From: Oscillospiraceae bacterium
GTDB lineage: Bacteria; Bacillota_A; Clostridia; Oscillospirales; Ruminococcaceae
Direction: 5' to 3'
NCBI GenBank assembly: GCA_017829075.1
Contig: JAGAJA010000090.1
Coordinates: 1-36,413 of the forward strand
DNA length: 36,413 nucleotides
Within the stretch, counting starts at the first letter, position 1; each line of letters starts with the position of its first letter. The notes beneath the pieces were generated by a model. That model searched no databases. It was not told where the DNA came from and worked only from the letters and a program-made list of their open reading frames with translations. Both the position numbers and the translations under genes were made by a program. This document shows, in pieces, positions 6,176 through 14,876 of the stretch.

Positions 6176-6835
6176 GTGTTTGATCCGGAGAATCCGGAAA
6201 GCAATTATGTCAGAATCACTGCTTCTGAGGAATTGTGTTATTATTCGGCAAGGAAGGCATGTCGCTTTTCGCAAAAAATGCCCCTTCCATCTATATCAAG
6301 TGGTGACAGCCTCGACTGGAAAGACCCCACTCCAGAGGATATCACAAAAAAAGTTGTGGACAACGTAAAATCCGGCTCTATCGTGCTGTTCCACAACGAC
6401 CTCCAGAACACCACCGAAGCGCTGCCGCAGATCCTTGAGCAGCTCAAGCAGAAAGGCTTTGAGTTTATTCCGGTGAGCGAGCTTATCTACACCGACAATT
6501 ACACAATTGACCCTAACGGAATGCAGGTTCCTGTCGTTCAGAGCAATATGGAGATCTCACCGGATAACATAGATGAAGTGATGAACCAGTACTCTGACCA
6601 GCTTAAGCAGGCAGGGTTTACGGACGAACAGCTTGAGCTTGCGGCAGACGCTGTAAAGGGCGGAGCTGAGATCCCGGAAGAGGTTTATGAGGCGCTTGCC
6701 GAATACGTCATAGCTCCGGCGGATCAGAGTTCCAGCGCTGACATTCCTGCGGACGGAACGACCAGTGAAACCGACAAGACGAATGGCTCCGGCGAAACAT
6801 CTTCGGCTGACGGATCATCGTATCCTGCTAAATGA
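6176..6835 (+). pseudogene. Polysaccharide deacetylase, C-terminal half fused to foreign sequence
   Basis: From 6305 the frame encodes the C-terminal half of a NodB-type (carbohydrate esterase 4) deacetylase: DSLDWKDPTPEDI (motif 4 end) and GSIVLFHNDLQNTTEALP (motif 5, with the catalytic-region His), then KQKGFEFIPVSELI and a 100-residue Ser/Thr/Asp-rich tail. The first 43 codons (6176-6304) are unrelated sequence from the other side of the junction (VFDPENPESNYVRITA...PSISSG). The metal-binding motifs 1-3 and the membrane anchor are missing; they lie 22.8 kb away on the other strand at 29138-29668. Codon phase at 6305 matches exactly the phase of the N-half at 29138, so joining the two gives 177 + 176 codons in frame. 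There is no good ribosome site for this ORF here, so it is probably not expressed. It should be read as one end of an inversion. Confidence 0.85.
6287..6306. repeat. Left half of a split 38-bp palindrome (inversion end)
   Basis: CCATCTATATCAAGTGGT (6287-6304) matches the left arm of the intact palindrome at 1757-1774 at 17 of 18 bases, followed by the central GA (6305-6306). From 6307 on the sequence is deacetylase gene. The partner right arm is found inverted at 29118-29135. Confidence 0.8.
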
Positions 6836-6936
6836 TCTGATTAATTAGGTAAATTTACTCTCTGTTAGGTAAATATGTGATCTTTACTGAGCGATTTTGC
6901 ACAAAGAAGTCTGGTTGAAATTATCTATAATGGATA

Positions 6937-6965
6937 TTGAAATCTCGCTTTTTTTACTGTATAAT
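6937..6965 (+). promoter_or_regulatory. Sigma-A promoter of the sugar-binding lipoprotein gene
   Basis: TTGAAA (6937-6942) and TATAAT (6960-6965) are separated by 17 bp, 55 bp upstream of the start codon at 7020. Confidence 0.8.
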
Positions 6966-7019
6966 AAAAGCGGTAAGATTTTTTCCTGCTTACATTTTTT
7001 ACTTAATGGAGGTTAACCA

Positions 7020-8537
7020 ATGAACAAGTTCAAAACCGTAGCAGCCGGCATTCTTGCCTCTGCTATGATTCTCTCGCTCACAGCGTGTGATGAGGAACCT
7101 GCGGTAAGCGGCAGCAATGCCAGCAATTCCGGTGTTCCGAACAGCGATGCGAACGCAGTTGTTACCACTGCGAATGTAACAACAACCAAGCAGACAGACA
7201 AGGCCGTTGAGGACGCAGCAAAGGAGGCTGCTGTCGGACTTGACAACCCCGATCTTGACGTAACCAAGCGTATCAAGTGGATGGCATGGAATAACTGGGA
7301 GCTGGACGAAACCTCCGCTGCCGGTGCAATGTTTAGAGAAGTATACGGCATTCCCGAAACCGGTGACGATCCTACCCGTGAGGGCAGAATCATCGAGTAC
7401 ATCGACGTTCCTTATCTTGAGCGTTATGATAAGCTCGCTAATGCGATTGCTTCCGGTGACTCTCCTGACCTGTTCCCGTTCGAGCTTCGTGACTTCCCCT
7501 ATGGCGTAATCAAGGGAAGATATCAGCCGGTTGACGAGATCCTCAACCTCGAAGGCTCCAAGTGGGACGCTGCAAGAGATGTTATGGATCAGTTCAAGGT
7601 TGCAGGCAGATACTACTGCGCAGTTTACGAGATCTCCTTCGATAACCTCATGTACTATCGTACCAGCGTAATTGAAGGCGCAGGTCTTGATGATCCCCGC
7701 ACACTGTTCGATAACGACGAGTGGACATGGGACGCATTCCTTGAGATGGCAAGAGAGTTCCAGAAGTCCGGCGACAACAAGTATGCGCTTGACGGATACA
7801 GCCCCGATAAGGACTTAGTTCTTACCAACGGTACACCTATTATCGGCAACGACGGCGGCAAGCTGGTCAACAACCTGCGCAATGCTAATGTTGAGCGCGG
7901 TATCGACCTGCTCGCTACCCTCGCAGAAGAGAACCTGCGTTACCCCAGACACGAGGTAAACAACTGGAACATCAACCCGAAGGCATGGGCTGCGGGCGAT
8001 ATTCTGTTCTTTGGCGACGGCGGCGACTGGGTATTCCAGTCAACACTCAGCCTGTTCGCGCAGAAGTTCGGCTGGGCTGATGACGAGATCAAGTGCGTTC
8101 CGTTCCCCAGAGATCCTCAGGCTGATAAGTACTACCAGTACATGAAGCAGGACGCTCTGATGTGGTGCAAGGGCTCTACCAACAAGGAGGGCGTTGCAGC
8201 ATGGATCGACTGCTCCATCACCGCTTCACTTGACCCCGCTGCAAGAGAAGCAAACAAGCAGAAGCAGAAGGCTGAGTACAACTGGTCTGACTATAACCTC
8301 GACTTCATTTACGCTCAGTGCGCTCTTGACGGCACCAGCAAGCTCACTCCTATCTTCGACTTCAAGAACGGTATCGGTGAGGATATCGCGTCCGGCGGAA
8401 ACATCGACAACCCTGTTGAGCAGCTCACTCAGTATGTTTACATCAAGGGCGAGAGCTACACTCAGATCAGAGAAACAAACTTCGCAACAATCGACGCTCG
8501 TATCAACGAGATCAATGAATTCATCGCGAATATGTAA
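7020..8537 (+). CDS. Extracellular solute-binding lipoprotein (sugar ABC transporter type)
   Basis: The 505-residue protein starts with a lipoprotein signal (basic start, hydrophobic core, LSLTAC with Cys23), then a Ser/Asn/Thr-rich linker to about residue 75. The rest looks like a family-1 solute-binding protein of the sugar type: IKWMAWNNWELDE, YDKLANAIASGDSPDLF (the usual 'aGdaPDlf' signature), WTWDAFLEMAREFQ (typical 'WTWDEFL' of carbohydrate binders) and IGNDGGKLVNN. The start is supported by GGAGG 7 nt upstream and a near-consensus promoter. It should sit on the outside of the membrane and deliver a sugar to an ABC permease. No permease or ATPase gene lies next to it and it has a terminator of its own, so it is an orphan here. 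The substrate is unknown. Confidence 0.85.
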   Translation: MNKFKTVAAGILASAMILSLTACDEEPAVSGSNASNSGVPNSDANAVVTTANVTTTKQTDKAVEDAAKEAAVGLDNPDLDVTKRIKWMAWNNWELDETSAAGAMFREVYGIPETGDDPTREGRIIEYIDVPYLERYDKLANAIASGDSPDLFPFELRDFPYGVIKGRYQPVDEILNLEGSKWDAARDVMDQFKVAGRYYCAVYEISFDNLMYYRTSVIEGAGLDDPRTLFDNDEWTWDAFLEMAREFQKSGDNKYALDGYSPDKDLVLTNGTPIIGNDGGKLVNNLRNANVERGIDLLATLAEENLRYPRHEVNNWNINPKAWAAGDILFFGDGGDWVFQSTLSLFAQKFGWADDEIKCVPFPRDPQADKYYQYMKQDALMWCKGSTNKEGVAAWIDCSITASLDPAAREANKQKQKAEYNWSDYNLDFIYAQCALDGTSKLTPIFDFKNGIGEDIASGGNIDNPVEQLTQYVYIKGESYTQIRETNFATIDARINEINEFIANM

Positions 8538-8564
8538 TCTGATAAGCGTTAATATGTGATTTGA

Positions 8565-8600
8565 GATCCCCCGCGCATAACCTGCCGGGGGATCTTGAGT
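8565..8600 (+). terminator. Rho-independent terminator after the solute-binding gene
   Basis: GATCCCCCG (8565-8573) pairs with CGGGGGATC, ending at 8594, followed by TTGAGTTTT. A strong GC stem with a short T-tract. Confidence 0.8.
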
Positions 8601-8635
8601 TTTCTGTGAAATGCTCCGCATACTCACTGGAGCTG

Positions 8636-8664
8636 TTGACAAATAAGTAAAATTGCTGTACAAT
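8636..8664 (+). promoter_or_regulatory. Sigma-A promoter of the gtrA-like gene
   Basis: TTGACA (8636-8641) and TACAAT (8659-8664) with a 17-bp spacer, about 60 bp before the start codon at 8723. Confidence 0.75.
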
Positions 8665-8722
8665 AATAACTGCGGGACAGACCCATTAATAAGTAACTAG
8701 CTGCCCCATATCAGGAGAACAC

Positions 8723-9235
8723 ATGGAGATCAAAAATAAAAAGCTAGCCGCGCTGTGGCAGTTCATAAAATTCGGACTGGTAGGCGCTTTCAATACTGTT
8801 CTGAATTATATCATATATAATTTCTGCTATTATGTATTTAATTCCGGCGTGCATATTGCAAACATTACCGGATTTGTGATAACGGTATTCACTGCGTTCC
8901 TGCTCCAGAACAAATTCGTGTTCAAGCAGGACGAAAACGGCGAAAAGCGCGTCTGGTGGAAGGTGCTTATCAAGACCTATATTTCCTATTCCTTCACAGG
9001 ATTGTTCCTGACTGAGCTGCTGCTCATGCTATGGATAAATGTGATAGATCTGGGACAGTACCTCGGTGGTGTTTGCGAATGGCTCGCCGGCTTCGGAGTG
9101 AATTTTGAACCGCAGGATCTGGCAGCCTCACTTGCGCCTATTCTCAATATGGTTATCACCATTCCGCTGAATTTCGTAATCAACAAATTCTGGGCATACC
9201 GCCAGAAAAAGCCGGAAGCCGGAAACGACAAATGA
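8723..9235 (+). CDS. GtrA-family membrane protein
   Basis: The 170-residue protein has four hydrophobic segments and the typical GtrA start FIKFGLVGAFNTVLNYIIY. The second segment ends in the LLQNKFVF motif and the last in LNFVINKFWAYR, both family hallmarks. GtrA proteins are thought to help move lipid-linked sugars across the membrane for surface-glycan modification. A ribosome site (AGGAG) precedes the ATG. It is a single-gene unit with its own promoter and a shared terminator. A second member of the family is at 32995-33450 and a GtrB-like glycosyltransferase at 35006; whether they act together is not shown. Confidence 0.88.
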   Translation: MEIKNKKLAALWQFIKFGLVGAFNTVLNYIIYNFCYYVFNSGVHIANITGFVITVFTAFLLQNKFVFKQDENGEKRVWWKVLIKTYISYSFTGLFLTELLLMLWINVIDLGQYLGGVCEWLAGFGVNFEPQDLAASLAPILNMVITIPLNFVINKFWAYRQKKPEAGNDK

Positions 9236-9260
9236 TCCGCTATTCCATAATAAAGAAATC

Positions 9261-9306
9261 AACCGCCCTGATGAGCCATTGCGACAGGCTTGTCAGGGCG
9301 GTTTTG
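9261..9306. terminator. Bidirectional terminator between convergent genes
   Basis: AACCGCCCTGA (9261-9271) pairs with TCAGGGCGGTT (9293-9303), with an inner AGCC/GGCT pairing and T-runs in both senses. It serves the gtrA-like gene (plus) and the pullulanase operon (minus). Confidence 0.85.
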
Positions 9307-9376
9307 CTGTGATTTGTGGGGTGTCTGTGCGGCGGTATTCCGTGGATAATTCACAAAACATATTTGCCGCGCCGCA

Positions 9377-11278
9377 TTATATTCTCGCCAGAGTAACGCT
9401 GTGAGGGCAGGCGGATATTGTTGATTTTACGTAAAACAGCGGCTGGTCTGACGCTTTTTTGCCGTCGGAATATATTTCCGCTTCGCCGTTTATTGGGTAA
9501 TTCAGCGTGTATCCGGTGGGATTTACCAACAGCACAAGGTCATCAATATGCTCTGCAAATGCCCCGCCGTCAAGCTCCTCAAATCTAAGGCGGCTTCGTA
9601 TTTCCTCAGCAGTCCTCAGTCTGAATTGCGGGAAATGCTTTCTTATTGCGATAAGCCCCTTGTAGTATTCCACAATGCTTCTGTGGACGGTTATATCGTT
9701 CCATTTGATCCCGTTCACACTGTCTGGAGACTTATAGCTGTCGTGGACATAGCCGCCCTCTCCGTCGTGCTTGCTGCGGAGCATTTCCTGTCCCGCCTGA
9801 ATGAACGGTATCCCCTGCGACAGGAACACCAGCGCAGCCGCAAACCTGTCAGCCGCAGCTATCTCCTCATCGGAAGCGGAGGGCATTGAAACTCTGAGCT
9901 TATCATGCAGCGTAAGATTATCATGCGCCTCGACATAATTAACCGTCTGCTGAGGCTTATCTGCCCATATCTCGGCGCGGGATCTTTCAATGTCACTGCG
10001 GAATATTCCCGCTGACATCACGGATTTTATGAGCTCGGTCTGCTCCTTATCAGGTTCACCGTTTACATAGCCGCAGTCGCTGTCACTGAAAACGCTGCCT
10101 TTTACTCCGTCCCGGAAATCATCAGAGAACATCGCGAAATCCGGCAGCTTCACAGCATTGCGCTTCATGGCGCGGCTGCATTCGTCAAGGGGAGAAGCTC
10201 CGCCTGTCCAGCCCTCGCCGTACAAAATAATTGAGGGGTTGATCTTTTTCAGCTTTTCCGCACAGAGGTTAAGCGTTTCAATGTCCAGAAGTCCCATAAG
10301 GTCAAACCGGAAACCGTCCAGCTTGTATTCCTCCGCCCAGTAGCAAAGGCTGTCGCAGATGTATTTCCTTGCCATAGCTCTTTCGCTGGCAAATTCATTC
10401 CCGCAGGCAGAGCCGTCTGACAGGCTTCCGTCCTCTCTATGCCGGTAATAATAATCCGGGAATGTCTTTGTGAACGGGGAATTCTCGGTGAAGTAGGTGT
10501 GATTATACACCACGTCCATGATTATGCCAAGTCCGTTGCTGTGCGCCGCCTTGATCAGCTCCTTGAACTGCTTTATGCGAAGCGCTCCGTTGTTCGGGTC
10601 GGTGGAATAGCTGCCCTCCGGAATGTTGTAATTCAGCGGGTCGTAGCCCCAGTTAAATCCGGCTTCCGGGTCAGTTTCGTCTACCGTCTGGAAATCAAAT
10701 ACCGGAAGTAAATGAATGTGTGTAATTCCAAGCTGCCGTATATACTCCAGTCCGATAGTTTCGCAGAAATCATTTACCGGGTCTTTTTCGCAAAATGATA
10801 CGAACTTTCCGCGAAGCTTAAAGCTTCCGCTTTCGTCCGAGGAAAAATCCCGGACGTGCAGCTCATATATCACTGCGTCGGTGTAATCCGATAGTTTAAC
10901 CGGCTGCGAGCGCTCCCAGCCGTCTGGGTTAGTCCGGCTGAGGTCAACTACCATTCCTCTGATACCATTTGCTCCAGCGGCCCTTGCGTAAATATCTATG
11001 GTTTCCCTTGTGGTTCCGCCAACCGTGATATCATAGGTATAGTAAGCTCCGTGCAGGTCGCCGGGAACAGACGCGCTCCATACGCCGCCGTTCTTTTTCA
11101 TTTTCATGATCGAACACGGAGAGGGCGCGTCGGCGCCCTGATACAGCTTTACAACCGCAGCGTCAGCATTTGGCGACCATACTCTGAACTCGGTGCGCTC
11201 ATCGGAATAAACCGCGCCCAATTCGCCGTCATATGCGTATTCAAGATCTGTTTTCTGAAAATCTGGTAGTTTGTTCAT
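9377..11278 (-). CDS. pulA: Type I pullulanase (GH13), cytoplasmic
   Basis: The 633-residue enzyme hydrolyses alpha-1,6 branches of pullulan and branched maltodextrins. Residues about 20-110 form a CBM48-type N-terminal domain (GAVYSDERTEFRVWSPNADAAVVKLY). The pullulanase signature FNWGYDP is at 208-214. GH13 conserved regions follow: MDVVYNHT, DGFRFDLMG (nucleophile Asp326), ILYGEGWTGG (acid/base Glu355) and NYVEAHDNLTLHDK (Asp453). There is no signal peptide, so it acts in the cytoplasm on imported dextrins. It is last in the mal operon, 18 nt after the amylase gene, with a CGGAG ribosome site before the ATG. All catalytic residues are present and the length is normal for bacterial type I pullulanases. 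Confidence 0.93.
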   Translation of the reverse strand: MNKLPDFQKTDLEYAYDGELGAVYSDERTEFRVWSPNADAAVVKLYQGADAPSPCSIMKMKKNGGVWSASVPGDLHGAYYTYDITVGGTTRETIDIYARAAGANGIRGMVVDLSRTNPDGWERSQPVKLSDYTDAVIYELHVRDFSSDESGSFKLRGKFVSFCEKDPVNDFCETIGLEYIRQLGITHIHLLPVFDFQTVDETDPEAGFNWGYDPLNYNIPEGSYSTDPNNGALRIKQFKELIKAAHSNGLGIIMDVVYNHTYFTENSPFTKTFPDYYYRHREDGSLSDGSACGNEFASERAMARKYICDSLCYWAEEYKLDGFRFDLMGLLDIETLNLCAEKLKKINPSIILYGEGWTGGASPLDECSRAMKRNAVKLPDFAMFSDDFRDGVKGSVFSDSDCGYVNGEPDKEQTELIKSVMSAGIFRSDIERSRAEIWADKPQQTVNYVEAHDNLTLHDKLRVSMPSASDEEIAAADRFAAALVFLSQGIPFIQAGQEMLRSKHDGEGGYVHDSYKSPDSVNGIKWNDITVHRSIVEYYKGLIAIRKHFPQFRLRTAEEIRSRLRFEELDGGAFAEHIDDLVLLVNPTGYTLNYPINGEAEIYSDGKKASDQPLFYVKSTISACPHSVTLARI

Positions 11279-11296
11279 ACTAAACTCCGTTGAAAA

Positions 11297-12970
11297 TTAT
11301 TTTTGTGTGAGAAATACTATGCTGTACGGCGGCATTGTCAGCTCCCCGTCAAGCGTCACAGACTGCTCTGAGCTTACGGTGAGGTATCCGCGTATTTCAA
11401 GTGAATCAAGAGATAACAGCTCGTCGTTTATGCTCTTTTCCTCCTCGGAATAGTTGTATACGATGACTATGCTCTCATCTTCCCATGTACGCCGCACGGC
11501 TGCAATGTCCTGACCCGCGATGTTTATGACCTGCGTTTTTCCCCGGGCTATGCAGGGATTTTCGTTGCGGATACGCAGAGCGCGTTTGTAGTAATTCAGA
11601 ATGGAATCCGGGTCTGCAAGCTGCTGCTCCACGCTTTCGAATTTATTGTCCTGACGCTCCATATCCGGCGGGCCGTAAGTAAGACCCATACCGCTCTCGT
11701 CCCATATCATCGGAGCGCGTTTGTTCTGGTCGCGTCCGCTTCCAGAAAGCCCTATCTCGTCGCCGTAATACACGAACGGAGAACCGGACATTGTGAGCAG
11801 CAGACCTGCTGCCGCCTTTATTTTAGCGGTGTCATAACCGAAGATGCCCGCCGCCCGGTTGGTATCGTGGTTGCCGATAAACGGAGCGTCAATGGCACTG
11901 TCGCTGTATGAAGCCAGCTTTTCATCAACCGTCACCATAGCCTGCGCAAAGGACTTGACTGAGTTTGAAGAGCCTTTCATGTTGAGGGTTTTAGCGATCT
12001 TTCCGTCCTCCTCAGCCATTGTGAAGCCGAAAACGCTGTCGATGCCCGAAGCATAGTATTTCGTGTAGGCTGTAAAGCTCTCCCATACCTCGCCGACAAC
12101 GTAACAGTCCGGCTTTATCGACCTGCAATAGTCCATGAACCACTGCAATACCTCGATGTTCTTTTCCGGATTTCCGCTGAAATACTCCTTTACTGCATCC
12201 AGCCTGAAGCCGCCTGCGCCCTTGTCCAGCCAGAATTTCGCGATGCTCTCGAATTCCCTGCGGACGTTCTCGTTATCGAGGTTAAGCTCCGGCATATTCT
12301 CCGAAAATACTGCCTCATAGTAATGACTGCCGGTCTGATAGTAGCTGCCGCCGGTAGGCTTTGTATCGGTGAAATAGTAATAATCCACATATGGGTTATG
12401 AACCGGGCAAAGCGTTTCCGAAAGGCATTCCTGATCCTTTTCAGCTCCACAGGGCTGCTGCCGCAGGCTTTCCGCAGCGGAGGCAAACCACTTATTATCC
12501 CGTGAGGTGTGGTTCATTACCAAGTCGATAAGCAGCTTTATCCCGCGCTTGTCGCACTCCTCCGCGAGTTTTTCAAAATCCTCCATCGTGCCGTACTGCG
12601 GGTCGATAGCATAATAATCATCTACGCTGTATTTGTGATAGGACGAGGACGGCATTATCGGAGTGAGCCATATACCATTGAAGCCCATGTCCTGTATATA
12701 GTCAAGCTTTGACGTTACCCCGTTGAGGTCGCCTATTCCGTCGCCGTTGCTGTCACAGAATGAATACACAAATATCTCGTAATAATTACGATAGTTGTCG
12801 TCAATTATATTCATTTCGTGTTCATACTGATATTCATTCGTTGGTATGGGGGAGCTGTCGTCTGCCGTTTCTATCACGGCGTCGCCGCTGCACCCTGATA
12901 GCAGAACAGCCGCCGCTGTGACGGCGGTGACTGCTCTGAAAATGGTGGAAATGGTGGTTGATCTAGTCAT
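11297..12970 (-). CDS. Alpha-amylase family lipoprotein (GH13)
   Basis: The 557-residue protein begins with a lipoprotein signal (LLSGC, Cys27), so it should be anchored outside the membrane. The GH13 barrel follows: YYEIFVYSFCDSNGDGIGDL (about 63-82), IDLVMNHTS, GGFRLDAVKEY (nucleophile Asp258), YVVGEVWES (acid/base Glu294) and FIGNHDTNR (Asp369). The SNGDGIGDLNG start is typical of alpha-amylase, neopullulanase and oligo-glucosidase members, so the precise bond specificity is open; starch or maltodextrin hydrolysis at the cell surface fits the operon. Its start overlaps the end of the lacI gene by 8 nt, and an AAAGGAAA ribosome site lies inside the end of lacI. Confidence 0.9.
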   Translation of the reverse strand: MTRSTTISTIFRAVTAVTAAAVLLSGCSGDAVIETADDSSPIPTNEYQYEHEMNIIDDNYRNYYEIFVYSFCDSNGDGIGDLNGVTSKLDYIQDMGFNGIWLTPIMPSSSYHKYSVDDYYAIDPQYGTMEDFEKLAEECDKRGIKLLIDLVMNHTSRDNKWFASAAESLRQQPCGAEKDQECLSETLCPVHNPYVDYYYFTDTKPTGGSYYQTGSHYYEAVFSENMPELNLDNENVRREFESIAKFWLDKGAGGFRLDAVKEYFSGNPEKNIEVLQWFMDYCRSIKPDCYVVGEVWESFTAYTKYYASGIDSVFGFTMAEEDGKIAKTLNMKGSSNSVKSFAQAMVTVDEKLASYSDSAIDAPFIGNHDTNRAAGIFGYDTAKIKAAAGLLLTMSGSPFVYYGDEIGLSGSGRDQNKRAPMIWDESGMGLTYGPPDMERQDNKFESVEQQLADPDSILNYYKRALRIRNENPCIARGKTQVINIAGQDIAAVRRTWEDESIVIVYNYSEEEKSINDELLSLDSLEIRGYLTVSSEQSVTLDGELTMPPYSIVFLTQK

Positions 12971-13991
12971 CTTTTTCCTTTGGAAGCTCCCTTTCCTGTA
13001 TAGCCCTTACCGACTCTCTTTCGACAAGAACCGGACGCAGCATCACTGAAGATATATCAATACCGCTTCTCATCTGCTGAAGCATAGAGAAAATGGTCTT
13101 TCCTATGTGGATCCTGTTCTGGTTCATCGTCGTAATGGACGGCTGTGAATACTCTGAAAAAGGAAGATTGTCATATCCGGTAACGCTGATATCCTTTGGT
13201 ACGGAATACCCAGCCTTTATGAGTTCCTTGACCGCTGTGCAGGCAAGAAGATCGCTTATACACACCACGGCAGTGGCACCGGTTTCGGCGATCTCAAGGA
13301 TACGCTTCTTTGTACCTTTGCCGGAGAAATAACCGTATTTAACTGATTTCGGATCTTCTTCCAGACCAAGCTCTGCCAGCGCATCAGAATACGCTTTCTT
13401 GCGCTCCGCCGTAACGATACTTGCCTCCTCGCCTCCGAGGAAGCCTATCTTGTCGTGTCCCTTTGAATAGAGATAACGCACCATCTGTCGTATTCCGTCA
13501 GAATTGTCACAGCCGACCCGCGCCGTCATGGGGCATTCCACATGGTTGTCAAGAACAACCATTGGTATGTTCATACCCTGCACATGCTCCACGAAATTTC
13601 TGTGCGGCTTAAATCCGAGGAACACTATTCCCTCATAATTACCGGACACTACCGAATAATACGAACCGTTTTTCAGCTCATCATCGTTTATCGCAACGAT
13701 GTTCACTCCGATAGAACGTTCCGCTGCCGCTGTCTGTATTCCGAGGATTATCTCATATCCAAACTGATCGACCTTGTCGTAATGAATTCCATAGATAAAC
13801 ACCAGCAAATTCTTTGTGAATGCGGTTTTGTTGGATTTTATCTGATAGCCCATCTCGCCGGCGCAGGAAAGAACACGTTCCCTTGTCTGCTCGTTTATAT
13901 CCGTTGCGCCGGAAAGCGCCTTGGAAACTGTGCTCTTTGCCATGCCAAGCTTTGTGGCGATGTCCTGTATCGTAACTTTCTTTTCAGCCAT
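12963..13991 (-). CDS. LacI-family regulator of the maltodextrin operon
   Basis: The 342-residue repressor has the N-terminal LacI helix-turn-helix VTIQDIATKLGMAKSTVSKALSGATDINEQTRERV and the periplasmic-binding-like effector domain (NLLVFIYGIHYDKVDQFGYEIILGI; MVVLDNH; ISVTGYDNLPFSEYSQPSITTMNQ). It sits inside the operon, between malG (6 nt before) and the amylase gene (8-nt overlap), so it should control its own expression. Its likely operators are the TTTCGAAA palindromes upstream of malE (17924-18054). By analogy with MalR-type proteins maltodextrins could be the inducer, which is not visible from sequence. The weak ribosome site suggests translational coupling to malG. Confidence 0.88.
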   Translation of the reverse strand: MAEKKVTIQDIATKLGMAKSTVSKALSGATDINEQTRERVLSCAGEMGYQIKSNKTAFTKNLLVFIYGIHYDKVDQFGYEIILGIQTAAAERSIGVNIVAINDDELKNGSYYSVVSGNYEGIVFLGFKPHRNFVEHVQGMNIPMVVLDNHVECPMTARVGCDNSDGIRQMVRYLYSKGHDKIGFLGGEEASIVTAERKKAYSDALAELGLEEDPKSVKYGYFSGKGTKKRILEIAETGATAVVCISDLLACTAVKELIKAGYSVPKDISVTGYDNLPFSEYSQPSITTMNQNRIHIGKTIFSMLQQMRSGIDISSVMLRPVLVERESVRAIQERELPKEKDD

Positions 13992-13997
13992 AACTCA

Positions 13998-14876
13998 TCA
14001 ACCCTTTACTGCGCCGCCGGTAACGCCGCTTACATAATATTTCTGCATTACGATAAACAGTGCGCCGATTGGAATTGATACCAGTACCGCTGCCGCAGCA
14101 AACTGGGTGTAATATGTACCGATGAACTCTCTTTCGAGCATCTTGAACATACCAAGCGCAACCGTGTAGCTGTCGTAATTAGAGCCGCAGATCATACTTG
14201 GGAATATATAATCAATCCACGGAGTCATGAACGAAGTAAGTATCGTGTATACGATGATAGGCTTTGAAAGCGGAATAGTGATCTTGAAGAACACCTGAGC
14301 CTTTGTCGCGCCGTCGAGATATGCAGACTCGTCAAGCGAACGAGGAACGGTGTCGAAGAAGCCCTTTGCGATGTAATAGGTAAGACCCGAACCTGCGATA
14401 TATACGATCGTCAGGCAGACCAGCGGGTTCTCAACAAGACCAAGACCCTTTAAGATGTAGTAAATCGCGATCATGGACATGAAGCCCGGGAACATTCCGA
14501 GAATGAGAGCTACGTTCATCATCGGCTTTCTCATCTTGAACCTCAGACGGCTGAGCGCGTAAGACACCGCCAGCACAATGAATGTCGAGCCTATGCAGGA
14601 GATGACCGCCACAATGAGCGTGTTGAAGAACCACTGTGTAAACTTGAACTGCTGATCCTCAAACAGAAGATGCGTATAATTATCGAGGGTAAAGCCCTTC
14701 GGCCAGAAATAGCTGGTGTAAGAACCGGGCTCTGCACGGAACGATGTGAGGATTATCCATAGCAGCGGAAGTATCCACATCAGTCCGAGAACCAGAAGAA
14801 CGATCTGAATGATAATGTTTGTGGTACGCTGAGTTTTTCTGTATGAGCGGGAATAAAATCTGTCCTCTTTAGCCAT
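13998..14876 (-). CDS. malG: Maltodextrin ABC transporter permease MalG
   Basis: The 292-residue protein has six hydrophobic segments and the binding-protein-dependent permease layout. The cytoplasmic EAA loop is RSLDESAYLDGATKAQVFFK (starting at about 178), followed by ITIPLSKP, the contact point for the ATPase. Its ATG overlaps the malF stop by one base (TAATG), giving coupled translation. The short C-terminal end (KYYVSGVTGGAVKG) is the typical MalG/LacG ending. With MalF it forms the membrane channel for maltose or maltodextrin uptake. Confidence 0.93.
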   Translation of the reverse strand: MAKEDRFYSRSYRKTQRTTNIIIQIVLLVLGLMWILPLLWIILTSFRAEPGSYTSYFWPKGFTLDNYTHLLFEDQQFKFTQWFFNTLIVAVISCIGSTFIVLAVSYALSRLRFKMRKPMMNVALILGMFPGFMSMIAIYYILKGLGLVENPLVCLTIVYIAGSGLTYYIAKGFFDTVPRSLDESAYLDGATKAQVFFKITIPLSKPIIVYTILTSFMTPWIDYIFPSMICGSNYDSYTVALGMFKMLEREFIGTYYTQFAAAAVLVSIPIGALFIVMQKYYVSGVTGGAVKG

